From positions 3,714,897 through 3,778,896 of the forward strand of contig OZ026548.1 in assembly GCA_964020155.1 (NCBI GenBank): 64,000 bases of DNA, written 5' to 3'. The position numbers were made by a program, and so were the translations under genes. Shown here one piece after another: positions 52,104 through 64,000 of the stretch (position 1 is its first letter; each line of letters begins with the position of its first letter). The notes under the pieces were generated by a model that searched no databases, was not told the origin of the DNA, and saw only the letters and a list, made by a program, of their open reading frames with translations. This DNA comes from Chondrilla cf. caribensis (lineage: Eukaryota; Porifera; Demospongiae; Chondrillida; Chondrillidae).

Positions 52104-52648
52104 CATATGTGACGTGCGCAGTGAAAATGTGTCCCCATGGTCCGTGTCAACTTTGTGGGAAATGCAAAATAAACAATTTGTAAAAAAATTGACGCTATTT
52201 TTTTTATTCGTCAATTCGATTAAGTATCGTTCGATGGACATCCTCTGCGAATATGAATGTTAAATTCAGTTTGGTTAGTTAGTTATACCCAATTAAAACT
52301 TCGGATGCGTTAAGCCGCCATTTTTATTTCTCGGATACGGAGTTGACGTCATCGAATATTGGCTATGTTCATGTTCAGAACAGCTGTTTGGTAACCAGTT
52401 GAAACTGGTAATATTGCGTAACCGGAGTAATATACGGAAAATACGTAAGAATACTTAACAGCTCCTTCCACAAAAATGGCTAATTCCGATCTGCGATATC
52501 CAAAAACTCCTGGCACAGGGCCTATCACAGAAACGGAAGCGGAAATAGTCTAGAATGAATCGGATATGCCCGTATCTCAATATAGAAACAAAATGGCGAT
52601 TTTCGAAAAAATCGCTTGGACACATTTTCACTGCGCACGTCACATATG
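52104..52648. mobile_element. 545-bp TIR element, CATATGTGACGTGCGC family
   Basis: Left CATATGTGACGTGCGCAGTG and right CACTGCGCACGTCACATATG are perfect inverses, extending to about 31 bp. It is inserted in the unit 3 spacer. No ORF with a domain. It shares its terminal layout with the element at 55,136. Confidence 0.85.
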
Positions 52649-53020
52649 CATTTTTACGCCCACTGCCCACAATGATGAGGTCACAAGAGGTCAACAGTGA
52701 ACGGTTACCACCTTCACCTATCTAAATGCACGTGAAATGGACAGTTGATGTTGAAATTTGTTCGAGATGTCTTGGCACTAGGGCTGTATTGAGTCGAAGA
52801 ATACGTTGTTCTGGAAATGTTGATGGCATTGAAATCTGCCTCAAAGAGTGAGGACTGCCCAAAGTCGAGTGATAATATATTCGTGGTGTTGATACGCAGT
52901 CGAGTTTTGGATCACGCAGTCTATTTGCTTCACCCCGTTCTTACAATGAACCATCAACCTATTCGATAATTATTGAATATGTGCATACCCCTACCTGCCT
53001 TTCAAAAATATTATTCAAAG

Positions 53021-53192
53021 AGTGAATATATTATGTTAATCTGCCACAATTCATTTTTGAAAAAATGGCAGAATGAGTTTGGGAGATTAACTAGATACAC
53101 ATTACTGATTGTATATCATATTGGTACTGGGGAATTGTGGTGGATAAGAAGGTTTGGTGGATAAGGCGCTGGTGTATTAACGAAAATTCACC
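53021..53192. mobile_element. pogo-like MITE, family 2, unit 3 copy
   Basis: Counterpart of 341-520 and 36,725-36,900. Confidence 0.65.
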
Positions 53193-53559
53193 ATAATATA
53201 TTAATTTTGATATTGAGGTGAATTTTCAATTTCATACTTCAATGGCTCCTCCCACCAGAGTCCAGACATTCACTGCTCTCAGACCAACACTTTAGTTCCT
53301 CTTTTAACATTAGACGTCTACTGTATACCATCCTCCAGTTGCCCCCTTCCACATTTTTCCTATCAATAGGTAACAAGCCCCCTTTGACCAAACACTCACC
53401 TGACAGATGTAGCGATCGTGATGGAGAGTACTACAATTCTCGAATTCTCGATAATATTATTACAACATATCATGTAATCCACGCATATTCCCCTCGAACG
53501 AGTATGTACACGAATATCATGCACATGCAAATATTGAAATACTCTATGTGCTCAATCCT

Positions 53560-55135
<1,576 letters not shown>

Positions 55136-55665
55136 ATATGTGAGCGTGCAAGTGAAAAGGGCCCTTAGCCATTGTTATCAAAATGTTCAGAATGTATCAA
55201 AACAGCCAAATAACACAAAATTTTCGGTTTTCGTTTTATTCCATCAAATTGCTTATATAGTGATAAAGAATAAGTTCTGAAAGCGTCCTGCCGATACGAT
55301 TTCTACTTTTCGAGAACGAAGCCTTTTCGCCAAGCGTTCAAAGTCGCCATTTTAAATTATACGGAGTTATGCGGTTCCATCTTGAATGTGGATTGGCCTT
55401 GAATGACGTCATGAATTTCCATTGGTCAGTATACTTTACATCTTCAGTATACGGATCCAGAGCCAAAAACGGAAATGAGCCTGTTATCCGGTATAACGTT
55501 GCGCGGAGGGACTCAAACAAAGCCCTGTAGCGCATAAATAGTCGCTCCTATGATCTACATGATAGCGCCATCGTCTGCAGTGTGGAATAGGCTATCGAAC
55601 AATACCAAAAACGCGCATTCGACAAAAAATCGCTAAGGGCCCTTTTCGCTTGCACATACACATAT
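55136..55665. mobile_element. 530-bp TIR element, ATATGTGAGCGTGCAAGTG family
   Basis: The left end reads ATATGTGAGCGTGCAAGTGA and continues AAAGGGCCCTTAGC. The right end, reverse-complemented, reads ATATGTGTATGTGCAAGCGA and continues the same way. It appears related to 52,104-52,648. No cargo ORF recognised. Confidence 0.85.
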
Positions 55666-55696
55666 GTGTCATTACGCGTAACCGCAACAATGGATT

Positions 55697-55860
55697 TATG
55701 TTATGCGAGAAAACATGGCCGATTTCGAAATGCAGAGAATTAGAAATTAGGCTAGAATTTGAGTGCAACAGCTTCAACAACCATAAAAATTCCAGCGAAT
55801 GGTCTTTTAAACCTAAGAAAGACATCCAAATAATTCAAGAGCTGGGGTCGGTAGTGCTAT
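55697..55860. repeat. dispersed repeat, also at 63,620-63,790
   Basis: Both contain ATGGYCGATTTCGAAA, then TAGAATTWGAGYGCAAC and TTTAAACCTAAGAAAGA. It lies beside a TIR element in both places, so it may belong to a larger transposon family. Downstream, 55,905-55,990 has degenerate TATCG repeats ending GCCCAACCCTAGCTG, like a hAT terminus. Confidence 0.6.
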
Positions 55861-56019
55861 TGCTTCACACCAACAGCGATATATCGTCGATATGATATAT
55901 CGTGGGCTGGACAATCAATCGCGATACGATAATCGTGTAAATCATTATCGCGATATTGTTGTATAACTGGTATATTGCCCAACCCTAGCTGCTAGGTGCC
56001 AATATATGAATGGATCTGA

Positions 56020-57165
56020 CAAGATAGATTCTATGACATACAGCCATGTCAGGATTGATTACACAATTATGACATATGGAATATGGTGCAATCTAAAGAT
56101 GGCAGAAGTGGAATTTTGAAAAAGTGGTAAGGCCAAAACTTTAACTGCCACACAGCTTCCTACAGCCTTGCATTAGTACATGTTTATGAGATACAAATAT
56201 GGGAGAGATGAGATAGAACACATAATGAAATCATTTCCATCCATCAACCTCTGTACATGGTACCTACCTACATAAACTTAACCCCTGTCTGCACCTGTAT
56301 AGTATACAGACATTGATATGATACATTTGATACACTGTACATACAATACAACTTGTCTAGGAGTAACCCAGCATGCACTGTAAAAACACTGGGGGATATA
56401 TTCCACCATTGCTGGTGGACTTGATGAATTGCATGTACATGCTCTAAATTGTCACAGTTGCTATTGGTGACAAACAAAATCAATACAACTAAGCGTAGCA
56501 TAGCAACAGTGTAAATAGTTTGTGTGTGTGGGGGGGAGGGGGGAGTGGTGTTGGTTGTCTGGTCTACATATGTACATGTACATATACAAACAAACATACA
56601 TGACCAACCCCACAAAATATGTACATGATCCTACCACAACATACATCTGTCTACCAAATTATATACACAGGTAAGTGGACAATGTTTGCATACACCTCAG
56701 ATTACACCACCTGTTGCCCATCACAACATCAACAGTTGAACAGCTAAAGATTTGGTGCATTCATTTTGTCTTGTTACCAATAGCATCAGATTCTATGAAA
56801 TTTTGTGCATGTAGTGATACATACAATTCATCAAATCCACTAAAATAATGGTGGGATATTTCCACCAGTGTTCATACAGTATCACAATACTACTGAACTG
56901 GAGATCTGAATATTTCTGATTCTTATGCCACTCTACGATAGGGTGCATCAACACTTTTCATTGTTAAAGAGTGGATCAAAAATAATCAAGGCATACTGAA
57001 TACTCTACTCTCTACTACTGTGAGACTGATCAACAAACAATATCCACTGCATACTGACGTGCACAGTCAACTGTTCTACACACCTCTGTCCCAGAACACT
57101 ATGTTGGATGGAGGGAATCCAACAAACTGGATACAGGAACTATTCTCACCTCACAACAACAACTG
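56020..57165. repeat. intergenic spacer repeat, copy 3b
   Basis: Matches 5,130-6,110 and 37,560-38,590. It is interrupted by the two insertions at 57,230 and 57,885 and continues, weakly, to about 59,720. No gene is seen. Confidence 0.7.
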
Positions 57166-57226
57166 AATGTCAACTCAGTGCTGAGAGCACTTGAAGTTCA
57201 AGTGCTCTCAGCACTGAGTTGACATT
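57166..57226. repeat. perfect 61-bp palindrome at an insertion junction
   Basis: AATGTCAACTCAGTGCTGAG...CACTTGAA is followed after one base by its exact reverse complement (30-bp arms). The left arm is normal spacer sequence (as at 38,585). The right arm is a new inverted copy found only here, directly before the transposon at 57,230. Confidence 0.9.
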
Positions 57227-57229
57227 GTC

Positions 57230-57783
57230 GTGTTGTTTTGATTAATCATAACTATAACTAAAATATGTTTTAGTAATGCTCTGGACCTTTTAGTTAATCA
57301 TAACTATAACTAACTAAAAGTACAGGAGTCACCTTCAAAAAACTATAACTGTAACTAAAAACATGATTAATGTCCCTAACTAAAACTATAATCAAATATC
57401 TGCCACAAATGTTATAGTTACTGTACAAGACTACGTATGTTAGAGTACAAAGAGACCATATTAGCACTATAAAATTGTTTCCAGTAAATAGAAATGGTGT
57501 GTTTATATACAGAATATTGAAGACTAGGAGCATTGGGAACTATGTAGGCATGAACATATCATGATGGTAGAGTGTACATGTATAACACTCATTATTGTAA
57601 CTAATACTATAACTGTAACTATAACTATAACTAGAATATTTGCATTTTGAAGTGAACACTGTAACTATAACTAAAATCTAGGAATTGGCTACATACTATA
57701 ACTATAACTAAAATTCTATTTTCTGTCATCAGTCGATTAACTATAACTATTACTAAAATAGATTTTGCTAACTAAAACAACAC
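57230..57783. mobile_element. nonautonomous transposon with GTGTTGTTTT termini and internal ACTATAACTAAA repeats
   Basis: Left GTGTTGTTTTGATTAATC, right reverse-complemented GTGTTGTTTTAGTTAGC. The interior is full of degenerate ACTATAACTAAAA runs. In the other spacers GAGAGCACGTGAACC (38,602) is uninterrupted. Confidence 0.7.
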
Positions 57784-57884
57784 TAGCTTGAACCAAAGGT
57801 GCATGCCGTCCACAGTCCACACAGAGACGTGATGAGGGACTTTGATAGGATTTAACATCAACCAGTGAAGAGTAGGCTGTACAG

Positions 57885-58252
57885 TAGTGCTGGGACGATT
57901 AATCGATTAATCAATTAATCAATCGATTTTCATTTCAAATCTGATTATCATTTATAGAGCAAGCAAATCGATTAATCACAGGAAGTAATTAAATGAGTGA
58001 AATAGGCAACCACCCCACCTTATTACCCAGAGCCTTCACTTCATGGGCTTTTTATATACTTCTTTTGTACATGAAATGCGAAAAGGACTCTATGGGCTTC
58101 ACTTCACATCCATTGGAAGACCACTCAGTCTAATAAAGTGGTAATAGTTTCCGGTTACGCCCACATAATTACTTTTGGTGATTAGTCGATTAATCAATCG
58201 GTTAATATGTACTGATAATCGATTTGAAAATTGTAGCCGATTCCCAGCCCTA
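57885..58252. mobile_element. hAT-type MITE with perfect 8-bp target duplication
   Basis: CTGTACAG occurs at 57,877-57,884 and 58,253-58,260. The ends are TAGTGCTGGGACGATT and, inverted, TAGGGCTGGGAATCG. It is 368 bp, with subterminal ATCGATTAAT repeats and no transposase. The other spacer copies carry a single CTGTACAG at this site (38,695). Confidence 0.9.
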
Positions 58253-58839
58253 CTGTACAGGTAAAAGCAATGTGTAAGTACTAATATACAATACTACTAG
58301 CTGTGAACAAAGATGAATACTACAGCTAGGTGCAGGACTGTGATGTCATAAATAATTCTGACATCATTTTAAATGTCTGAGAACATAGACATCAGCATGG
58401 CTGTCCATGTTCATGTCCTTAACATAAACTAGACATTGCTAACACAACACAGAATTAATTAGATACTGTGGTGAAAAAAAGACCTAAGGCAGGCGAATTG
58501 TGAGCTTATCGAGCGTATGTTTGTACTCGCATAAGCGCACACACGAGTGATTTCGTACAAGCGATAATTAGTTGATACGATACGAGTAAATATGGCCATA
58601 GTAAGTACTAGGCACACTCAGAGACAGGTAACTAGTTGATTTTGCACAATTCCAAGTGTTAAAGAGCAGGAATTTCTACTCTGGAGAGTCAGTTTGAAGA
58701 GTTATCTTCCGATAAGATAGAAGCCGATCTCTGTTTCGTTGTTACTTATGCGATTGTTTTCAGGTCGAAGTACTACATAACCCTGCCCATGTTCTTATCA
58801 CACTACGCAAGAGGTAGAATTATTGCTTCGTGGCATTAA

Positions 58840-59335
58840 GGTGAAAATGTCTCCTCAATTGCGCGTAAAATGCAGGACAAATGACTACATACCACGAGAG
58901 ACACAGTTTGCTGCTGGATCTTTCGGTGGCAGGAAAATCGCGGCCTTGAACACAGTCGACATAGTGGACGCCCATCCAAGATAACAGCACAAATGGGAGC
59001 ATTCATGGATCGATGCCTCGAGGAAGACGACGAGACCACGTCAGTAGAACTACAAAGACTAATCGCGAGGGAGTTCAGGGTTGCTATAACTGCTGCTACT
59101 ATTTGAAGGTACCTCAGAAGAACCCTTGACTGGAAAGTAGTCAAGACTAGGACAGGGCCAATGATTTCAGACGCTAATAAAAAGAAAAGAATGGAATTTG
59201 CTCAGATGTGCCTGGATTTAGGAGATGACTTCAATGATGTCATATGGACAGATGAGTCTTCAATCCAATTGAAAAGACACTGCCAAACAATGAGAATCAA
59301 GGTCGGAAGAGTACGGGTGTACAAACCAAGTACAT
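58840..59335 (+). pseudogene. Tc1/mariner transposase remnant
   Basis: One frame reads GENVSSIARKMQDK, stop, LHTTRDTVCCW...GRPSKIT (helix-turn-helix region with the GRPS hook), then ...EFRVAITAATI, stop, RYLRRTLDW, then FAQMCLDLGDDFNDVIWTDESS. The first catalytic aspartate (VIWTDES) is present. The rest of the DDE domain is cut off at the (CA)n tract. Both stops are TGA. The second sits where Tc1 proteins usually have arginine, which fits CGA to TGA decay. It lies in the position of the spacer sequence just before the CA tract. Confidence 0.85.
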
Positions 59336-59341
59336 GTGTAA

Positions 59342-59376
59342 ACACACACACACGCACACACACACGCACACACACA

Positions 59377-59445
<69 letters not shown>

Positions 59446-59480
59446 CACACACACACAACACACACACATACACACACACA
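59342..59480. repeat. (CA)n microsatellite
   Basis: CA tract with GC, GA and AA interruptions. Probably the unit 3b counterpart of 38,969, since spacer homology (GATCCACAGTTAAAGGGAGT, 59,589) resumes after it. Confidence 0.9.
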
Positions 59481-61330
59481 CAAACTAGTTACCATATTGG
59501 TAAGTCTCAAAAGACCTTTATTGGCAACATAACATAATACAAAAGCTGTAGATCTTACAGGATTACCTCAGCTATTCAATTCTCGAACGATCCACAGTTA
59601 AAGGGAGTCTACACAGCACAGTAGGGGGGGCTTGTAGTTCAGACCACCTTTAAGAATCTTAGATTCACTTCATCTACTACTGGATTTCGTGAGAAGTGGT
59701 TAGTTAGGGATCACCTACACAGAGTGAGGATAGTTGACATCATAAGAAAATACAAATACTCTGAATAGCCTATATGGGGTAGTTACACCATATCCCAGAC
59801 AATGCCTATAGTTGGACACTTTCAAAAATATGCTCGGAAAAAAGAACAGTTGAAGTTTCAAAGCTATAACATACTTGGTGGAAACTTGAACTATTTTATG
59901 TAAGTCAAATAAATGCTATCATCCTGCAAAGAATGCTTGGTATTTTGTACACTAATCGAGGAAATGACACAATGGTCGTATACTTGTTGTGCAATACATT
60001 GCAAAAAGAGACACAGCTAAGAAACATACATATTTCAATGACCAGCCAAATAGGCATGGAGTGACCAATTAGTTTGAGGAAAATGGTAATTTTAACATTA
60101 CATCACCAGTATAAATTATATCATACTTAAAAGCCTACACCAGCAAAAAGAGGCTAGCTACAGGGGAAAATCCAAACTACTTTTTGCTACCAATTGTCGG
60201 ACAGTAATAATGAATGGTGCAACTTTGTTGAATTTGTAAATAAGGGCACCTGCTAACATGATAGAAGATTGATCCAAGGAAGGCCATAATTGTGGTAATA
60301 GATGGGAAAATGCCCCTTAGGAAGGCAGCAGCAGCCTTAGGAATCATTTAAAGTGGCACCATCTTCTCTATGTTAACCTTCATAACCCTAACCAAGTGGA
60401 TCTCCAAGGCGTTGCCTGAGTATGCCATGACTGTGGGATTTTGCTTGGCCCTTTTAATTTCCCCTTTAAGTTGTGCATTGTAACTTTTAAAGTACTCTAA
60501 GACCGCTGTCCGACTTTAGGGACTAAGGCAGAGAATAGGGAAAGTTACGTAGCGTTATAGAATGACTTGGCGCCCGAAAAAGACGAATTTATACTGCGAA
60601 GTACGTAATACGTTGGAAAGAAGGAACAGAAGATTTATCTAAATGTGGCTTCAGACAGCTTCAATACGCTCTGTATCTGAACATTGAGCGTCTATGATCT
60701 TCATGAGGCTATCCTTTCTGAATAATTAGCTATAGGTGTCCGTTTTATGGCTTCGCTATCGTCTGGGAGTTTGATTGGAATTGGTTAACATCAAATAATT
60801 ACCAACTGCGGTAGATGCATAAAATGTAGGCCTATGTAAAATAATCAAAACACGCTACAATATACCACAGAATCTCTCGTCCCACACGGCCGTGTACACA
60901 CCTGGAGATCGATATAGGTTGAGTGCTCGACAAATTCACTAGCCAAAGAGGAAGGAACTAGATGAAGACAGAGTCGGCGGTCTTCTAGCACGTGATTGAT
61001 ACTTTACGGAGTTTTACTAATGAGAATACTAACTAAAACTGGGTGTGGCGCATACCGTATCCAGGGGCGTGTGCACGTCTCAACTGACAACCCCAGCAGC
61101 ATCCCTTTGTTATTATTAGGCACGTACACGTACTGTATATATGTGTGATATATGTGTGATATCATAGATCTAGAGTGCGATAGCACTCTATATATATGAT
61201 AATATGTAGGGATGACGCGGAAATAAAATGGCGGCCCTATACCTGGCATACATTACACTTTCGCAAAATTGTAAATGTGTGTGCACTGTGTGCACGTGTA
61301 TAGGAACATAAGCACGTGTACACATGCATG
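59481..61330. other. end of spacer homology and unassigned DNA
   Basis: 59,580-59,720 and weakly 60,930-61,010 resemble 39,220-39,340 and 39,690-39,750. The rest (59,760-60,900) matches nothing else here. No exon or domain recognised. Confidence 0.4.
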
Positions 61331-61333
61331 TGT

Positions 61334-61412
<79 letters not shown>

Positions 61413-61441
61413 GTGCATGTGTGTGTGTCTGTGTGTGTGTG
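61331..61441. repeat. (GT)n microsatellite
   Basis: GT tract with GC and CT variants. It runs directly into the 84-bp triplication. Confidence 0.95.
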
Positions 61442-61690
61442 CACCTGCGTGCGTGTGTGTACATGCAATTCTCATAACATTGTTCCAGTACATACATAAC
61501 AGCATACTGTCTATAAGTGCTGTGTACCTGCGTGTGTGTGTGTGTACATGCAATTCTCATAACATTGTTCCAGTACATACATAACAGCATACTGTCTATA
61601 AGTGCTGTGCACCTGCGTGCGTGTGTGTACATGCAATTCTCATAACATTGTTCCAATACATACATAACAGCATACTGTCTATTAGTACTG
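61441..61690. repeat. three tandem copies of an approximately 84-bp unit
   Basis: Units start at the ACCTGCGTG motif at 61,443, 61,526 and 61,611. Each contains TACATGCAATTCTCATAACA and AGCATACTGTCTAT. Copies are nearly identical. No coding role is evident. Confidence 0.9.
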
Positions 61691-61709
61691 CACATAAAGT
61701 GAGCACAGT

Positions 61710-62152
61710 TTATGGTTCTTGTGTTAGAAAAGTCTTTGATCTGGTATGAGTGGTTTCACACATGTACACCTTTCCATCAGTGACGAATCCTGCTGTCTGA
61801 GTAGCAGAACAGTACCCCACTCCATACACTCCATGGTCCAGAGGGCCCACCTTACCGGTCACCTGTGTTAAGCAGACCAGACCATCATGACCTGATATGT
61901 ACACACTATAAGATGAAGTAGAGGGATACTCTCACCATATCTGATTCAGTGTCGATAGTTACTACCACGTGACTCAAAGAACCTCCAATGAAAACAGTGC
62001 TGGGAGTCACCCAGCAACACCCATACACCTGTGGAAGGCAAAGATTTCCAATGATGGACATGAACAGGAATTTTAGCATGTCTCTTTACCTTTGAATTCA
62101 GATTTGATGGCTGTAGCTGCCTCAGTAGCTTGCCACTACCAAAATCCCAAAT
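61710..62152 (-). CDS. C-terminal exons of a WD40-like repeat protein
   Basis: Three exons, all phase 0: 62090-62152 (IWDFGSGKLLRQLQPSNLNS), 61936-62028 (VYGCCWVTPSTVFIGGSLSH...) and 61710-61862 (VTGKVGPLDHGVYGVGYCSA... to TQEP, stop). The IWDFGSGKLL motif is the end of one WD repeat blade, and later segments fit further beta-propeller strands. The junctions have good donors (GTAAAGAG, GTGAGAG) and acceptors (TCTTAG, CCACAG, ACACAG). Upstream exons would lie beyond 62,152. I see none before 62,400, where transposon DNA begins, so they may be past the window or displaced. The exact WD40 protein is not recognised. Confidence 0.6.
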
Positions 62153-62418
62153 CTAAGATAACCAGTGAATAATAATAGATATAGTACATGTATGTGAATA
62201 TAAATTAAACAACCAGATGTCCATATCTGGAAACAATTTTGATACGAAAAAGGCTGAACATTACAGTCCTGAGAAATATTCGTTGGAGCTAGTTTGATTG
62301 CATTCTTGGCTACATAGGCTGAGTACCTACGCCAAGCTAACACAGTGTAGCACAGCTAACTTGAATAAGCTGAGTACCAACAAAAGCTTACACGTTGTAG
62401 TACAGCTAACTTGAAGTA
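62153..62418. other. intron or flank upstream of the WD40-like exons
   Basis: Contains two near copies of an AGCTAACTTGAA block (about 62,355 and 62,406). No further exon was recognised. Confidence 0.35.
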
Positions 62419-62510
62419 CAGTGGAACCTGTATAATGCGGACACTTGGGGACCGGCAAGAAGTGTCCTGATTATAAAGGTGTCCTGATTTTCCAGGGTTG
62501 CCTATCATGT
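62419..62510. mobile_element. half of a pogo-like element
   Basis: Left end CAGTGGAACCTGTATAATGC followed by repeated GTGTCCTGATT motifs. No right end is found before the next element begins at 62,533. Confidence 0.5.
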
Positions 62511-62532
62511 CACTAGACTTTGGAGTTTACTT

Positions 62533-63611
62533 CAATAGACCGATTGCGCATTGACGTCATGAAGAACGGAAGTGGTCGCGAAGGGTGTCATGGGTAGGAT
62601 TTTACTATGGGGAACACGTACCGATTGTCGAAAAAGGACATTCCTGGCTCTAGCCTGGTGGAAAATCTCCCGACGATTTGAACGTTAAACAGCTGAAATG
62701 ATGGCCAGCCTATCGAAGTGCTTGTAGATCTGGAAAAAAAGCTGAATTAGTTCAGCGGTATGTGATATACCGGTGTTATATTCCGTCGTGATCGCCGTAT
62801 AGCTGTGGTTATGGATGCTCGTCTTCATAAGTGTGTGTAAACGATGGATATATTTTGCTGTCTCGTGTAGCGTCAAAGAATAGTCCACACGTGCTTAGAT
62901 ATGATTGTTATTTCTTCTGACCTTATATTTTGCCTGCGTGAAAGAAGATTCTCCAAACTGTACATACGTATTCTATACATTTCTCGACTGATTGTAAATA
63001 TGCCACACCACTGTGCTGCATGTTTCCGGCTGTACATCCAACAGCAAGACTTCTCCACATGTCCTTTCACAAGTTTCCATCTGGGGCATTGGCAGGTGCT
63101 TTCCTCTTGCTGGAAGTGGGTTGCAATCGTTGGGGAAAATAATTGAAAACTACTTGAACTTGGATTTTAAGATTGTTTGTCCATGTGGTCTTGTGCATTC
63201 TTTTTCTACCTGATACCGAATTTACGTGGTACGATTCGGCAGTAAAATCCTTAGTACACACACGTGTGGAACTGAAATAGTCCAAACTCCCTTACTTTCA
63301 ACTCTACGTATGTTTTTAGCCTGATTACGACGAAGAGCTGCATCAGATGGAAACTTGTGGAAAGAAAAACACCTGTAGAGAAGTCTTGCTGTTGGATGTA
63401 CAACCGGGAACAGCACAGCGGTGTGGCATATTTACAATCAGTCGAGGAATAAATACGTATACACGTGTAGTTCCGAAATCTCCTTTCACAAAGACAAAAT
63501 ATAACCTATTAACACGTCTTACTATGAGAATCTACACGATGAACACCCTTCGCGACCATTTCCGGTCTTCATGACCGGAAAGGATGATGTCAATGCGCAA
63601 TCGGTCTATTG
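62533..63611. mobile_element. long inverted-repeat element with two broken THAP domains
   Basis: Ends CAATAGACCGATTGCGCATT and AATGCGCAATCGGTCTATTG are exact inverses, and similarity continues inward through TGGTCGCGAAGGGTGT. The left arm (about 63,000-63,130, plus strand) encodes pieces MPHHCAA, GCTSNSKTS and FHKFPSGA in three frames. The right arm (about 63,440-63,300, minus strand) encodes MPHRCAVPGCTSNSKTS, then after a shift FSFHKFPSDAALRRNQAKNI. These are the C-x(2-5)-C and FHxFP signatures of the THAP DNA-binding domain of P-type transposases. No transposase core is present. It is probably a P-like foldback derivative. Confidence 0.75.
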
Positions 63612-63619
63612 TAATTTAT

Positions 63620-63790
63620 ATTGCGCGAGAGAAGATGGTCGATTTCGAAACGCCGAGGCTTGGAAATTGGGCTAGAATTAGAGCGCAACGGCTTCGCCTA
63701 ATGTAAAAATTTCAGCGAAGGTTCCTTTAAACCTAAGAAAGATTAACCAAGTAATTCGAGTTTGGGGAAAGCAGCTTTTAACTCGAATTA
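63620..63790. repeat. dispersed repeat, pair of 55,697-55,860
   Basis: See motifs at 55,697. The rest of the window to 64,000 holds no recognised feature. Confidence 0.6.
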
Positions 63791-64000
63791 CTTCACGGTC
63801 CTGAGAAGTATCTAAAAAGATTGAGAGAAGTTCTCGATAGAATTTAACAATAACCAAGCTTTGTATTCGATAGATATTGTTTTTTTGTGCTTGACAATGC
63901 ATTCTTGCCAGTTTTAAGAATTATATTATTTAGCACTGTCCGGAATATGTATATAGGTAATTTGACGAACTAATGATGTAAAACGGGACTGTAAATGGCT

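Overview
The window is eukaryotic, from an animal. Several genes are split into short exons (often 19-300 nt) with consensus GT-AG introns. The proteins are animal-specific: a CABIN1 homologue and an ankyrin/Death/CARD protein family. The noncoding DNA is AT-rich and full of MITEs, (CA)n tracts, minisatellites and non-LTR retrotransposons. A sponge (demosponge) is my best guess, from gene content and style of repeats; a cnidarian is not excluded. No prokaryotic, CRISPR, rRNA or tRNA feature was seen.

The layout is a head-to-tail segmental duplication. Unit 1 (about 1-35,800) and unit 2 (about 35,800-51,860) carry the same order on the minus strand: a pogo-like MITE pair, a repeat-rich spacer, CABIN1 exon 1, and a six-exon gene for a large ankyrin-Death-CARD-transmembrane protein. 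A third unit begins at about 51,860. It carries only the MITE pair and two broken copies of the spacer, traceable to about 61,000. Unit 1 is longer because it received an old reverse transcriptase element (about 800-4,840), a younger one with an intact ORF (about 7,475-10,140), a 1.1 kb insertion (25,012-26,136) and expanded minisatellites. It also keeps 12.5 kb of CABIN1 that unit 2 lacks. Unit 2 keeps only a perfect orphan CABIN1 exon 1 (42,004-42,090).

The most notable system is the pair of ankyrin-Death-CARD-TM genes (24,761-35,695 and 43,339-51,738). They combine a homogenised 101-residue (three-ankyrin) tandem array with two death-fold signalling domains and a predicted membrane anchor, which suggests a membrane-tethered innate-immunity or cell-death adaptor. 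Both copies share an in-frame TGA between the ankyrin part and the Death domain. A 48-nt frame-preserving intron could remove it. Copy 2 also has a one-base frameshift and a truncated tail, so it may be decaying.

Other content: a Tudor-like insertion between reverse transcriptase motifs B and C (about 2,530-2,830), a Tc1/mariner transposase remnant (about 58,840-59,335), the last three exons of a WD40-like gene (61,710-62,152), and a 1.08 kb inverted-repeat element whose two arms each hold a broken THAP domain (62,533-63,611). Because units 1 and 2 are paralogous, many insertions can be seen as filled versus empty sites and ordered in time.
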